DNA of 64,000 nucleotides from Dendrolimus kikuchii (GCA_019925095.2 CM034388.1:27844934-27908933), one strand, 5' to 3'. Shown: positions 21,170-32,204, counted from the stretch's first letter. The notes: generated from the sequence alone by a model not told the origin. Numbers and translations: made by a program.

Positions 21170-21805
21170 ATAATAACAGCCCATAAACCTCCCATTTATA
21201 AGGGAATGGAAAGAATACCCGCCACGCTTATCCAAGGCGGATAGGCGGGTTGCTGGATGTCATCATGATGTTTTGCTTCACTGTTAGCACGTGGTAATTG
21301 TAACAATATGTACATCAGGTCAGAAAAATGCCTAAACTTTGTCTTGCCAAGCATGTAATGAATTTATGGAGATATGTTGCAGTATAGAATTTTAGTACAT
21401 CATGTCTTTATTATAACTATAATAATATTTTTTTTCTTCTTGTGTCCTTTTCTTACTGAGTATGCAGTGTTGTCTACAAGGCCATTAATTCTTCGAAAAG
21501 TATTTGTGTAACATATTTCTGTATACAATTTACTAAAAAAAAGTTTGAGTTAATCAATTTTTGGCTAGACGTATTGCTGGGGAGTTTCTTGTCGCTTCTT
21601 TTCCTTAACAGCAATAACACTTTGCGAAGCAGTGTACATAGACTAGGAAGTAAAATTAAATTTTAACTTATATGTATGACCTTCAAAAATTAATATATTG
21701 AATATAATTTTGAATTAAAGCGGTGCAATGCTTTCGAGCCAGGATTCGAACCCGCACCCTTTGAGTTTCGGACGCGTTAGCCATTAAGCTACCACGGTTT
21801 TTTAC
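21170..21805 (-). mobile_element. SINE B split by another insertion
   Basis: The 3' two thirds lie at 21170-21339 and the tRNA-like head, with B box complement GGATTCGAACCC, at 21725-21805, both on the minus strand. Between them is a LINE-like insert (21340-21725). The halves join at the same body position as in the complete copy. Confidence 0.65.
21340..21725 (-). mobile_element. LINE N 3' fragment inside SINE B
   Basis: TTGCTGGGGAGTTTCTTGTC is shared with 30390-30600. Orientation is uncertain because neither a clear tail nor a TSD is visible; the strand given is tentative. Confidence 0.45.
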
Positions 21806-22365
21806 ACCATGTAATACCAACATGAAATGTAGTTCTTACGAATTTATTTCGTTTTTATTTTTAACTGTAAGAGAATGACGTTTTTGTTTGACTTGGAGCT
21901 TATATAGTTACGAAATTATATGAATTATTCACCATCGTTGTCCAACATATCATTCCAATATGCTATCAATTCATACAGTCCATAAAAATCATGAAGGGGT
22001 CATAAGACTTTTTAATCTGTTCAGTTTTTTCGTGGGATGCGATATAAAAATTGTTGAGAAACAATGCCCTATTGAATAATTTATTGAATGAATAGTTTGA
22101 AATATAATGAGTCGGTGTTTTAGAAAGAGAATATGAATATAGGCTATACGTAAATGAAGATTGTTATCTCGCTAACACAATACAGTATACATATGTATAA
22201 ATAAAATTATGTTATTTATCATACTTATGACTAATCTGTATTCTATGAATCTCAACAAAAATATTTTTGTTTTATATCTCCTTTGATGAATAATGAACCA
22301 TAATATTGATTATGATTCATTAACGCCACACATATGTGAGCGCAATAGTCTATCTATGCCTTTAT
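21806..22365. other. Unannotated stretch
   Basis: AT-rich; no repeat or gene supported. Confidence 0.5.
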
Positions 22366-22367
22366 TT

Positions 22368-22680
22368 TTTATCCGTGCAGGAACGGAGAAAGAATACAAT
22401 TTCCTGCGGCCGGGCGGCCTGTCATAAGAGGCGACTTAACAACCCACAGCCAGGTGGTAGGGTATTTGCCCGACTGGATGGCTACCACCCCTGGTCTAAG
22501 TATGTCGCCATAACAACCTTGAGTTGTGTTCTAGCATTAATGACCAGGTTCCAGTTTCCCTTAAGAGAGTAGCAGCGCATTTGTAGCAACTTTGGTGTTG
22601 CAAATGTCCATAGGCGATGGTAACCGCTTTCCGTCAAATGGGCCGTCTGCTTGTCTGCTGATCTCATACAATTTTTTTTT
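22368..22680 (+). mobile_element. Family A retroposon, full length
   Basis: TATCCGTGCAGGAACGGAG to the end. It is close to the family consensus, but the tail reads CAATTTTTTT instead of CAATAAAA, which is unusual for this family. Confidence 0.8.
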
Positions 22681-22689
22681 TTTTGTTTA

Positions 22690-22870
22690 GGTGACGTTAG
22701 TGCTTGGCACTAACAGAAGACCAGCGTTGGTTGTTATCAACCAGCATTTGCTGAGTTAGGGCCTGTTTAGAGTTAGTTAACTTTGGGCTTTTGTTAAACT
22801 GCTTATACCTTTATAATTTTAAATAGCTCTAAATAAACATTATTGTCTTCGTTTCTTATACAAGTTATCA
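22690..22870 (+). mobile_element. LINE 3' UTR fragment
   Basis: CAGAAGACCAGCGTTGGTTG and CTGAGTTAGGGCC resemble 5820-5890. Ends after CTCTAAATAAACATT (polyadenylation-like). The tail is not obvious. Confidence 0.4.
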
Positions 22871-23212
22871 GTCCAACCAGACTTTGATTCTGTTAGTAAA
22901 ACATAATGGCAAAGACTACATATTCATGTTGTTTAGTAGTGAACACTGCGAAGGCCGATCACAAATCTTATGGTATCTGGAAAACAAATAGATTTACATA
23001 ACAAGATACTAAAAGAGCTTCATTTGGCAAAGACTGCTTGGAAGCGGTTTTGGTCGGTAAATACGATATGAATTTAAAATGGTGCCCATTAGCTTAATGG
23101 TAGTCTGAATTACCTATGTTGTTTTGAAAGGGAAATAAATACATAGATTGTTTTATAAGTGTAGTATGTAAAACAAATGCTTTTTTAATCGGCTTCCAAA
23201 AGGAGACTTTGC
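22871..23212. other. Unannotated stretch
   Basis: No supported gene or repeat. Confidence 0.5.
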
Positions 23213-23440
23213 CTGGTGGTAGGGCATTCGCCCGACTGGATGGCCACCACCCCTGGTCTAGAGTATGCCGCCATAACAACCTTGAGTTGTGTTCCGGAAT
23301 TAGTGATCAGGTTCCAGTCTCCCTTAAGAGAGCAGCAGTGCATTTGTAGCACCTTTGGTGTTGCAAATGTCTATAGGCGATGGTAACTGCTTTCCATCAA
23401 GTGGGCTGTCTGCCTATATGCTGATCTCCTGCAATAAAAA
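23213..23440 (+). mobile_element. Family A retroposon, short class
   Basis: Starts CCTGGTGGTAGGGCATTCG and ends CCTGCAATAAAAAAAATAAA. The start coincides with the internal start of the other short copies. Confidence 0.75.
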
Positions 23441-23444
23441 AAAT

Positions 23445-23630
23445 AAATAAAAAAAGGAGGATGTTCACAATCGGTCTGGATGTGTATTACTCGATTTTTC
23501 CGTCAATTGTAGACCGATTTACAAAAAAAAATATCGAAAGGTAACATAAAAATAACTATATTTTGTAAATTTGTTGTTGTTATTTTAAGTTTTAGTTCGC
23601 ACCGACTTCAAGAAGTCTATAAAGAATATA
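23445..23630 (-). mobile_element. Foldback element fragment
   Basis: AAAAAAGGAGGATGTTCACA matches the beginning of the unique module of the 10877 and 38712 copies, and CGCACCGACTTCAAGAAG at 23600 matches the centre of its foldback. The interior is mostly lost. AGTCGGTG near 23993 may be the other side, with a LINE-like piece between. Confidence 0.45.
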
Positions 23631-23689
23631 AACAAATGATCCTTGAATGTTTGAAAAACAAGTAAACCACTATATCAAGTATTTCTGGC

Positions 23690-23985
23690 AATTAGCGTCC
23701 TCCTTGCGGCTGGTCACAGGCATTCGGTGTGCTCTTGGCTTTGGCTCTGCGTTCTGGTGAGGTCTCCTTTTCTTCTTCTTTTCTTTCTTCTTCTTTTTAG
23801 ATATTGTATACCAAACCATGTTTTTTTTTCCTCTCTTTTGCTTTTACTTACGGTAGCTAGTATAATTTCAATTACTCAATATGTGGCAAATGATGTTGGT
23901 GTTGTATTAAGTCAAACTACTTATGTATAAGATTCATAATACTAAACTCTGTACAATACTGTTCTTTTCTCCAAATAAATGAAAA
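23690..23985 (+). mobile_element. Possible LINE 3' end with poly-A
   Basis: A pyrimidine-rich block (TTCTTCTTTTCTTTC) is followed by unique sequence ending CCAAATAAATGAAAAAAAA, a polyadenylation signal and A tail. No window relative proves the family. Confidence 0.35.
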
Positions 23986-24130
23986 AAAAAAAAGTCGGTG
24001 AAATATTTATTTTGTCGGTTATGTTTTTGTTAAAAAATAAATATTATGTAGGCAAGATAAGCCAAGTTCTTACAATCAATATCAGATACAGAAGCTCTTT
24101 TAATAGTATTATCCTAAGGTAAGTACATAT

Positions 24131-24569
24131 TGGGTATGGAAAAGAGAGCATGAAAGTAGAGTAAACGCGGTCGAGATGCGAGCACTGCGCAAAATCTACG
24201 GAGTGACGCTCGTGGACCGCGTTCGTAATACCGAAGTAAGAAAGAGAGTTGGTCTGAAAGAGAGTGTCGGGGTGAAGGTAAGGAAAGGAATGCTCCGGTG
24301 GTTCGGGCATGTGGAAAGAATGACTAAACAGATATACAATGCAAAAGTGGATGGATGCAGAAGTCGTGGAAGGCCACGACACACCTTCCATGATCAAATT
24401 GATCGTGTATTGGCAGAAGGTGATGTCAGGAGCCTTAAGAACAGACGAGCGTGCATGACAAGAGTCAAAATGTCAAAGAAGCAAGTGAGGTGTGTAAGAA
24501 TAAGCCTAAATGGCGCTCTGTCGTTTGTGCCTACCCCGCAAGGGAACTGGCGTGAAGTTATGTATGTAT
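24131..24569 (+). mobile_element. TATG-tailed LINE, 5'-truncated
   Basis: Codes for about 130 residues from VNAVEMRAL through LRWFGHVERM to the PQGNW frame at the end. Relative to the other copies the HDER segment after GHVERM is missing, and one base is lost in the CVRVMN segment. Perfect 12-bp TSD GTAAGTACATAT at 24119-24130 and 24570-24581. Confidence 0.85.
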
Positions 24570-24639
24570 GTAAGTACATATATTCTAGTAATATATATCT
24601 TTACATATAATAAAACTGTATAGGTCGGATTTCTATACA

Positions 24640-24939
24640 ATGAAAAAAAAAATGCTAAAAACCGAGTCAGGGGGATCTAAGAAGTGAAATAGAACTAATT
24701 TAGATTTTTTTCAAATATTTTGTTTGCCGGTCTGTTTGTACGGGCTAATCTCCGAAACGACTGGACCGATTTAAATGAAATTTTGTATGGTGGTAGCTTA
24801 TATCCCTGGTCAACATATAGGACTTTTGATTCCGAAAACTTAAAGAGTTCCCGTGGGATAGTTAAAAAAACTTTAATTACTTAAACAGCCTTGAAGGAAT
24901 AATAAATACCACGCGGAAGAAGTCGCGGGCATCAGTTAG
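24640..24939 (+). mobile_element. Helitron-like element
   Basis: Ends ACCACGCGGAAGAAGTCGCG GGCATCAGTTAG followed by T: the same hairpin-bearing end as 17034, with TTAG in place of CTAG. The middle holds CGACTGGACCGATTTAAATG, common to this group. The 5' end is not exact. Confidence 0.5.
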
Positions 24940-25209
24940 TGTATGGATATGTCTGTAGGGACATACATAGCTGCCAGGAGTGACGTAATTTTAGTTAGTT
25001 GACTCCTGGCAGCCTACTTGTGCGCCCGTGTTCGTTGCCCATTTCTTAACTCTCAATGTGGGATTAGTAACACAATTTTTACTTCAAAAACGACTTTCAT
25101 TTAATATACTGTCCCGATAGGTGAACACGCAATGTAATCGTATTGATATATACATTACCAATCTACGTAATGTATATGTCTATGTATAGTATATTTGGGT
25201 TTTTATATG

Positions 25210-25515
25210 CGACTATAGTCGTGGTAGCGTAATGGCTAGCGCACGCGTCCCGAACTCAAAGGGCGCGGGTTCGATCCTGGCCGGAACGCATGCATCACTT
25301 AGGCAGTTTTCGGACCTAATGTGCATATTATTACAATTACCATGTGCTATAAACGGTGAAGGAAAACATCGTGATGCAATCTGCACATCGAGATAACCGA
25401 TGTGTCAAACCTGCCAAGCCGCCTTGGACAAGCGTGGCGGGTATACTGTCTATTCCCCTATAATGGGAGGCCCTAGCCCAGCAGTGGGACATTTATGGGC
25501 TGTTATTATTATTAT
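25210..25515 (+). mobile_element. SINE B, complete reference copy
   Basis: A tRNA-like head with A-box region (GTGGTAGCGTAATGGCTAGC), B box (GGTTCGATCC), a body of about 200 bp (GATAACCGATGTGTCAAACC, CCGCCTTGGACAAGCGTGGC) and a TTA microsatellite tail after GGGCTG. The head implies Pol III transcription from an internal promoter. The body/tail is the part that a partner LINE's reverse transcriptase would recognise (inferred). Confidence 0.85.
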
Positions 25516-25522
25516 TATATAT

Positions 25523-25760
25523 GCGACTATCTGCGCCCTGCGGTTTTACCCGTGTGGTGATGAAAAATCGTTATATTTTGGATAATTCACACTATATCTT
25601 TATAAATAATAGCCTATGTGTTATTCTGATGTGTAAGCTATATTATTGTAAAGTTTCATCAAAATCAATTCAGTAGTTTTTGCGTGAAAGAGTAACAAAC
25701 ATACATCCATATATCCATACATTCTTACAAACTTTCGCGTTTATAATATTAGTAGGAAGT
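25523..25760 (-). mobile_element. Helitron-like element, decayed
   Basis: The CGACTATCTGCGCCCTGCGG edge and a TTATAATATTAGTAGG inner end match the 40328 type. The terminal CTAG is mutated. Interior AAAATCAATTCAGTAGTTTT is shared with 1262-1300. Confidence 0.45.
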
Positions 25761-25929
25761 AGGATGTATACGAAGTATACATATTACTTATAAATTGCAC
25801 TACGGTCTGTATATGAACGGTCTTATTCATAGAGAGTTCGAGTAGGAATAAACGTTTTTATATGGTTCTTAAAAAAGCGTTCAAGCATATCCTAGCACTA
25901 TTAGTAAGACCGTAAATCTATAAATTCTT

Positions 25930-26035
25930 GCCTAGGGTTAATTGGAAGAGATCGCTCTTAAGGCTGTCCATTTTACTATATAATTATGTTTCTTTTAATT
26001 TTTTTCGTTGTTTGCTTTGGTGTAAAATAATGATT
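25930..26035 (+). mobile_element. LINE H 3' UTR fragment
   Basis: TTGGAAGAGATCGCTCTTAA and TTTGGTGTAAAATAATG mark the family's end with a damaged polyadenylation signal. Part of the GCCGCC block is lost. 25761-25929 before it is unassigned. Confidence 0.5.
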
Positions 26036-26109
26036 GAAAGTTTTATTCAAGATTTTCTATAGAAATATGAAGGGAGTGGTGATAATTTTACTGGGTGATT
26101 TTCATTCCT

Positions 26110-26180
26110 TAGTATTCTTCTTCTAGGACTCTAGGTCAGGTTTTAGGATTTCAGGTCAGGTTTCAGGACTCTAGGTCACG
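26110..26180. repeat. 20-bp tandem repeat, three units
   Basis: AGGACTCTAGGTCAGGTTTT, then two variants of the same unit, head to tail. Confidence 0.6.
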
Positions 26181-26214
26181 TCGTTAGAAAGAGACTTAGC
26201 AACTAAATAATCTT

Positions 26215-26345
26215 CCTTCGTAGGAAATTCTTTTACCGTACAGGCTGTTCGACTGTGGAACGCCTCCCGTAACCAACCAGACAAGCTAAATCAATGACTA
26301 CATTTAAACGTATGGTCACTGACTATTGTTGGTCTATTAAATAAA
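26215..26345 (+). mobile_element. LINE H RT C-terminal remnant
   Basis: Broken frames give FYRTGCSTVER followed by SMTTFKRMVTDY, matching the end of the family's protein with an early stop and frameshift. Confidence 0.45.
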
Positions 26346-26469
26346 ATTGTTGCATTACATGAATGTATATATTGTTTGAATGTATGTATATATCTAATTT
26401 ATAATATCACCGTATATCTAATTATATATGTATAGGTGCCGCCACGTAAAAAGAGCTCTGAGCGGTAGT

Positions 26470-26708
26470 TTTTTTATTTTTTTATTGCATGAGTTCAGCA
26501 GATAGGCAGACGGCCCACTTGACGGAAAGAGGTTACCATCGCCTATGGACATTTGCAACACCAAAGGTGCTACAAATGCACTGCTGCTCTCTTAAGGGAG
26601 ACTGGAACCTGGTCACTAATGCCGAAACACAACTCAAGGTTGTTATGGCGACATACTTTAAGACCAGGGGTGGTAGCCATCCAGTCGGGCAAATGCCCTA
26701 CCACCTGG
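26470..26708 (-). mobile_element. Family A retroposon, short class
   Basis: Minus strand from CCAGGTGGTAGGGCATTTGC to TCATGCAATAAAAAAATAAA. Close to consensus, so relatively young. Confidence 0.8.
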
Positions 26709-26828
26709 CGAAAGGGTAGTGGAGGGGATGTGTCTGCGCAGGTGTACAGTCGTATCCTAAAGTACTAGGGTAATGTTTTATGAGTAATTGGTTTATTGTA
26801 GAATCTTATTAGGTACATTACTAGCTAC

Positions 26829-27206
26829 CGCGTTCGTAATACCGAAGTAAGAAAGAGAGTTGGTCTGAAAGAGAGTGTCGGGGTGAAGGTAAGGAAAGGA
26901 ATGCTCCGGTGGTTCGGGCATGTGGAAAGAATGCATGATGAAAGAATGACTAAACAGATATACAATGCAAAAGTGGATGGATGCAGAAGTCGTGGAAGGC
27001 CACGACACACCTTCCATGATCAAATTGATCGTGTACTAGCAGAAGGTGATGTCAGGAGCCTTAAGAACAGACGAGCTTGCATGACAAGAGTTATGAATGT
27101 CAAAGAGGCAAGTGAGGTGTGTAAGAATAAGCCTAAATGGCACTCTGTTGTTCGTGCCTACCCCGCAAGGGAACTAGCGTGAAGTTATGTATGTATTTAT
27201 GTATGT
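26829..27206 (+). mobile_element. TATG-tailed LINE, well preserved frame
   Basis: An open frame of 99 residues (26883-27182) from KVRKGMLRWFGHVERMHDER through GRPRHTFHDQ to YPARELA with its natural stop just before the TATG tail. Perfect 12-bp TSD ATTACTAGCTAC at 26817-26828 and 27207-27218. It is one of the least decayed copies. Confidence 0.9.
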
Positions 27207-27394
27207 ATTACTAGCTACTTAGTCTCGCCCCCTTCGTATCACCAATTTGATCGATAAAACGCTCACTGCGCAGGTTCAGGGCCAGAGTTATTTTTACGTG
27301 GCGCGAACTATATATAGTAGTTTATTTATATTTTATTTTAGTTTAGTATACCACCAAAAATCGTTTCTTGTAATTTTATTTAAAATCTCCTCAG

Positions 27395-27535
27395 ACGCTG
27401 GGTTGCCTGGAAGAGACCGCTATAAGCGATAAGGCCGCCCATTGTTCTAATGCAAATGTATCCATATCAATTGTCTAGATTTAAGTTTATGGTGAACAAT
27501 AAAGAGTTTCATTCATTCATTCATTCATGTCTTCC
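27395..27535 (+). mobile_element. LINE H 3' UTR with CATT tail
   Basis: GTTGCCTGGAAGAGACCGCT, GCGATAAGGCCGCCC, then TGGTGAACAATAAAGAGTTT and a CATT microsatellite. The same tail type occurs at 40300. Confidence 0.7.
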
Positions 27536-27884
27536 GTCAAGATTCGAGTTGATAACCCATCCAAACTAACAACGTACTTTCGAATGTATGATAGTTTATC
27601 TAGGTATGTTTCGGCGTGAATATATCCATAATGCCTTCGTGGTGTAGCTATAGTCTCGCCGTGAGTAAGTGTTGGCCTTACTTAAATTTGGTCCTGTATT
27701 TACATTATATTACAGTTATTTACCAACTTGGAATGTAGCATAAAAATAATTTACGTCTCATAAAGTCAACAGACTATGTTAATACTGTCTCAGCTTTTAT
27801 TCCTTCTAATTTCACTGTTGTACTTTACGTATATATGCACCAGTAAAAGCAAAAATAAATTTAAATGCTACGCTTCTTGATATA

Positions 27885-27976
27885 GTTCTCAATATTCGAT
27901 CGACGTCGGAATAATAAAAATCATATAAATTATACCGCGCTAAAAACCGTTAAAACGTAGTTTTATTATTCTCAAT
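27885..27976. repeat. Palindrome-forming repeat K, copy 1
   Basis: GACGTCGGAATAATAAAAAT and CCGTTAAAACGTAGTTTTAT are shared with 28515-29575 and, as an inverted pair, with 43815-43935. The element class is unknown. 27536-27884 and 27977-28494 around it hold no supported gene. Confidence 0.5.
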
Positions 27977-28558
27977 ATTTGCTTATAAAAAAATTTTACT
28001 GCGAAAAGTTTATATAAAAATATATTTGTGAGACACGAAAACTTTATTAGATATTATATTATTAAAAATGCGTCGTCATTATTATTATATCGTTATTTTA
28101 GGACGAATACTAAGTTTTGGGAGATAATATTTTTATGCCTATCATTATAACGATGTTCATAGTATAAGTTAAAATATAATAATAAAGGATGGCTAAAACT
28201 GAAATTTGAAACTTATGTGAACTATTTTATTTTTCTGTGGTAGAAGATGTACCTATGTCTTGTAAGAAATGTATGGAAAAAAGACTGATATTCCGTTTCA
28301 CCGTCTGTGAGTATGGGATTGTCGACAGTACGATCGGTTCGACGTTGAATACAGTCCATTTTACTTATAGGTACTTTATGGCGAAGTTGGCAAACACGCA
28401 GTCCACTTATTGCAAAGTGGTTACCACTGCCTAAGGCGTTTGTAACACCCATATATAAAGGGGGGCTGGGTGGGCTGTGCCCACCTTAGTATGGTCTAGT
28501 GACCATACTGGGCCCGAAACGTCGGAATAATAAAAACCAAATAAATTACAACGCTTAA

Positions 28559-29529
28559 CTAACTAACTAACTGATGCGGCTCACCGATCCAAAATGAGTC
28601 CTGACCTCCGAAATGAGAATACTCCACTCCTTCGTGTTCAGCGCTGTCTCCTGCCAGTGAAGCTCGCGCAGATCAGCCTCCACTACGTCCCTCCAGCGAT
28701 ATCTGGGCCTACCGACCGGTTGCTGTTTCGTTGGTCTACCCAGATAGGCTCTTTTCACCGCGCGATCCTCCCCCATTCTATGTAGATGGCCAAGCCAGCG
28801 CAAGCGATGTGCCTTGCTCTCGCTTATTATATTATATATTATTATAGATCGGCCAGTTGCCATCGCTTCGCCGTGTCGGACCCAGGATCTTTCTTAAGAC
28901 CTTTCATTCAGTCACCAACAGCTTGTTCTCCTCCTTCAGTGTTAGGGTCCAAGCCTCACATCCGTACATCAATATTGGACGTATGCCAGTTTTACATATA
29001 TATTTTTTTTATTTATTTTTTTATTGCAGGAGTTCATCAGACAGGCAGACGGCCCACTTGATGGAAAGCTGTTACCATCGCCTATGGACATTTGCAACAC
29101 CAAATGTGCTACAAATGAGCTGCTGCTCTCATAAGGGAGACTGGAACCTGGTCACTAATGCCGGAACACAACTCAAGGTTGCTATGACGACATACTCTAG
29201 ACCGGGGGTGGTAGCCATCCAGTCGGGCAAATGCCCTACCACCTGGCAAATATACATTAAAAATACACGTATCTTGGTCTTACGGCTGAGAAGCTTGGAT
29301 ACCAACACCTTATGAAGCGCCGCGGTACATGGTAGGGTATTTTGACTTCGAATGTCTATACCTTCCTCGCGGGTGTTGGAGTCTGTTAGAGTACAGCCTA
29401 GGTATTTAAATTTGGAAACTTCTCTGAAGCTGGTATCTCTAACATGCAAGTCCTCTCTGATCACACGAGTGTTCTTATAGCGTCTCATGTGGAAATACTC
29501 GATCTTGTCGTGATTGATCGTGATTAATG
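28559..29529 (-). mobile_element. LINE (RT C-terminal), GTTA tail, hosts family A
   Basis: The minus strand reads VSKFKYLGCTLTDSN, then (after the inserted family A copy) PILMYGCEAW, LRWLGHLHRM and VGRPRYRWRDVV: the thumb-to-carboxy part of a non-LTR RT. The tail is a short GTTA microsatellite at 28559-28573. TSD of 15 bp with one mismatch. An AT microsatellite near 28835 and stops show decay. A TATG-LINE relative but a separate family. Confidence 0.8.
29015..29247 (-). mobile_element. Family A retroposon, short class, inside a LINE
   Basis: Minus strand from CCAGGTGGTAGGGCATTTGC to AACTCCTGCAATAAAAAAAT. It interrupts the LINE between its KTKIRVF and TGIRPI codons, so it is younger than the LINE. 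The TSD is not clear in the AT-rich flank. Confidence 0.8.
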
Positions 29530-29903
29530 AATTGCAACGCTTAAAACCGTTAAAACTTAGTTTTATTGTGTAACATAAGGTTTACATACGTGAATGTCTA
29601 CAACAAACAATGTATATATTTGGCTTTACGTCTGAAGCGCTTGTAATATGAAAATCACCTTGAGTATGCATAAAAACAGCGCAAATTGTTACGGGTGTTG
29701 TCAAGGCCTCCCTTTGATCTCGCGCCAAATACCAACCCCGTGGAGTGGGGTTGTAATCATGACCTTAGTTTACCATTTGAAGAAAACACATCTCTTCTAT
29801 TCCTTTGTTGGATATAAGGATTGGAAATACTTGCTAAATGAGACAGTATTGAAAATTTTAAAGATTTGGTAATCCTGTCTGAGATACAAGCTAAGTATTA
29901 TAT

Positions 29904-30340
29904 TGTTACGAGTGTGGGACTCGAATTAAAATGCCGTTGGAATTACTATAAATTTTTATTAGAACTTGACACTATTTGTTACAATCTGCACGATCAATAA
30001 CACGCTCAAAGTCCGTCACTATATCGCTTGTCGAATGTACACGTCTTGCTTGTATCGTAATCGTCGCTCGACTGCCTCACCCCTCCGTTCGGTCATTGTT
30101 TTATACTAAACTGTATAATAGAACAAAGGATTGTGTTCAGCGAGTTAATCCTCACACCTGGCAAGCAAGGATTAGTTCGACACTAATGATGGCCATAAAA
30201 GAAGTAGAAAAACAATAGCAATTTTTTTTTGAACTACAAATTCTAAATACAAAGTAAACAAAATAATTCATAAATCCGGTGGCAATAAAACTGCGTTTTA
30301 CGACCTGCAGGTATGCGCATTTCTTTGTCGGTATGTAACA
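29904..30340. mobile_element. Solo LTR, 437 bp
   Basis: Starts TGTTACGAGT and ends TATGTAACA (TG...CA). It matches the LTR at 51573-52315 along its length (CTCGAATTAAAATGCCGTT, AACACGCTCAAAGTCC, AGTTCGACAC, AAGTAAACAAAA). Flanks read ATAT and CTAT, so the duplication has one change or is off by one. No internal retroviral-type region on either side, hence a solo LTR left by recombination. Probably Ty3/gypsy-like. Confidence 0.75.
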
Positions 30341-30389
30341 CTATATAGCTCTTGTTATCCGACACTAGTATAGTATATAATTAGTATAC

Positions 30390-30600
30390 ATACATGTTGC
30401 TGGGGATTTTCTTGTCGATTCCTCTCCTTGAACAATGATAAGAGCAGCAGACATTACTTTAAACTTAAATCTCTAGTGAAACTTAGTTTAAATGAAAACT
30501 TTTGTAGTATTTGAGTGTGAATATAATAGTTTTGGATTCTTGCAATTTTAAGGCTTCTATAGCCATTTTGGTAAGAACGAAATTAAATCTTGAATGTCTA
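30390..30600. mobile_element. LINE N 3' fragment
   Basis: TTGCTGGGGATTTTCTTGTC corresponds to the insert inside SINE B at 21580, and the following TTTTGAATATAAT-like part agrees roughly. Orientation and clade not determined. Confidence 0.4.
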
Positions 30601-30742
30601 TAAAAATATCTACGAAAATGTCTGTCCGTCTGTGTGTTTATATTATTCATTTTTCTCAGAAACTACTGGGTCTACATGGATGAAATTTCACATAAAGCGG
30701 TAGTCTATATAGATAGCGCTTTATAGATCATTTGTGAAATTG

Positions 30743-30872
30743 GAGCCTTAAGAACAGACGAGCGTGCATGACAAGAGTTATGAATGTCAAAGAAGCAAGT
30801 GGGGTGTGTAAGAATAAGCCTAAATGGCGCTCTGTTGTTCGTGCCTACCCGGCAAGGGAACAGACGTGAAGT

Positions 30873-30906
<34 letters not shown>
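30743..30906 (+). mobile_element. TATG-tailed LINE, 164-bp copy
   Basis: Starts GAGCCTTAAGAACAGACGAG and ends in a tail of about seven TATG units, the longest here. 9-bp TSD GTGAAATTG at 30734-30742 and 30907-30915. CCCCGCAAGG reads CCGGCAAGG in this copy. Confidence 0.85.
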
Positions 30907-30964
30907 GTGAAATTGCGAAAAAAGAAAGATGTTTGAAAAAAGAAAGGGATTTGTTTTCATACAT

Positions 30965-31200
30965 GACACGGCATTTGTGGTTAGTGGACTAAGTCTTAGC
31001 CAGCCAAACTTGCTGGAACGCAGAGGCTCCGGGTTCGATTCCTGCCATGGTAAATTTCGGAAACGAGATTTCTGTTATTTACTTTGGTCTGGGTGTCTAG
31101 GATCGGCCCCAGAGTTGTTCGTTGTATATTACCTATAACACAAGCATAACTTACTTAGCTTAGGAATATACAATGTGTGTGTTATCTGCCGATTATTTAT
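30965..31200 (+). mobile_element. SINE L (tRNA-derived), copy 2
   Basis: B box GGTTCGATTCC at 31032 with AACGCAGAGGCTCCGG before it, and body TTTGGTCTGGGTGTCTAGG. The A-box part (GTGGTTAGTGGACTAAG) is changed. Ends near an ATTT microsatellite. Confidence 0.7.
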
Positions 31201-32204
31201 TTATTTATTTTCGAATTTTACTTGAAATAAAATAAAGAAAATTTTGAGCCCCCATCATCTCAATTAAGCTTTGATAAATAATACACCAGTTTTTTATTAA
31301 GTTTTTATCTATTTATCTATATACAGAGCTTTTATTGTGGGAAATTTCGAAAATATACAAAAATTTGTATAAAAACAGAAAAGTGGAAAAAATCAATTTT
31401 GGTAACCTTTACAAAAAAAAATGGTTTGTTTTAATAGGTTTTTTGGAGTGGAGCTACAAACAAAAAATTATAGACTTACAACTTTCGAGAATTAGCGTGC
31501 CTCCAAAAAAGAAGTGACAAATAATTAATGAATCGGCCGGAAAAGGCCTGTCTATATATAATAAATCTGTAAAGAGATCGAGTTTGTATAAGGAATAGAC
31601 AAAAAAAAAACATCAGGAGGCTAATGCAGAACAGCAGATACCGATAATACAATTTTTAGAATTTTATCTATCTTTCCGCAAATTATGTGAAAGATATTGA
31701 ACGGATTTAATACGATTTAAGGTACAAAATACTCCACTCATAAAAAAAAGGTTGTTTGACTCTTCAGTAAATTGCTTTTTTGTCTTTGGAGCACTTTGTT
31801 TTATTCTTTGTGTATTTTTGAAGGAATATGAATTATTAATGTTAATTTAGAAAAGTGTGTTGAAATGTATATGGAGGTATAATGTTAAACATTTATGTAG
31901 GTAAGGTTGTTATGGGAGTATACCTCTAGCCTAGCGACGGGTACCCGATCGCAATTTCGAAAACAGCCATCTGGCTGATAGCGGTCCAGCAGCCGGCTAA
32001 AAAACCAACTGATAGCTATTTAGCTAACGGATGAATGACTCGCTAAGTGACTGCTGATGGCTGTGGGCTAAATTGTAAACTTGTCAGTTTTCGGTTTTAT
32101 TCAAAAACCATTAACCAGATGGCGAGTTGATAGACAACTTTGCAATAACTCTATTGTAAACAACGGATTTTAAGTGGTTTTTACAATAGCTACCTATCTC
32201 AACT
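31201..32204. other. Unannotated stretch
   Basis: An ATTT microrepeat at 31195-31210 is followed by AT-rich sequence. The region 31930-32190 is richer in GC, with TAGCTA/CAGCC repeats, but no gene or TIR pair is firm. Confidence 0.45.

Larger units (their letters stand above)
28495..29575. repeat. Repeat K interrupted by a LINE
   Basis: CCGAAACGTCGGAATAATAA at 28514 and CGTTAAAACTTAGTTTTAT at 29552 are the two parts of repeat K. The duplicated AATTRCAACGCTTAA beside the break (28544-28558, 29530-29544) marks the LINE insertion. Confidence 0.65.

Noticed and set aside
22336..22572. Recurrent QERRKNTISCGRAAC-type peptide found in several places
   Set aside because: It is a conserved-by-descent reading of family A. 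Frames are broken differently in each copy, with no sign of protein-level constraint.
24044..24397. Minus-strand frames antisense to the TATG LINE (CRGLPRLLHPS type)
   Set aside because: Antisense shadows of the LINE coding strand, seen at every copy.
25210..25285. tRNA gene
   Set aside because: A and B boxes are present but the sequence continues into a SINE body and no cloverleaf with an acceptor stem is evident; the same head is repeated in other copies.
26110..26180. CRISPR-like array
   Set aside because: Three direct 20-bp units without spacers in a eukaryotic context; a simple tandem repeat.
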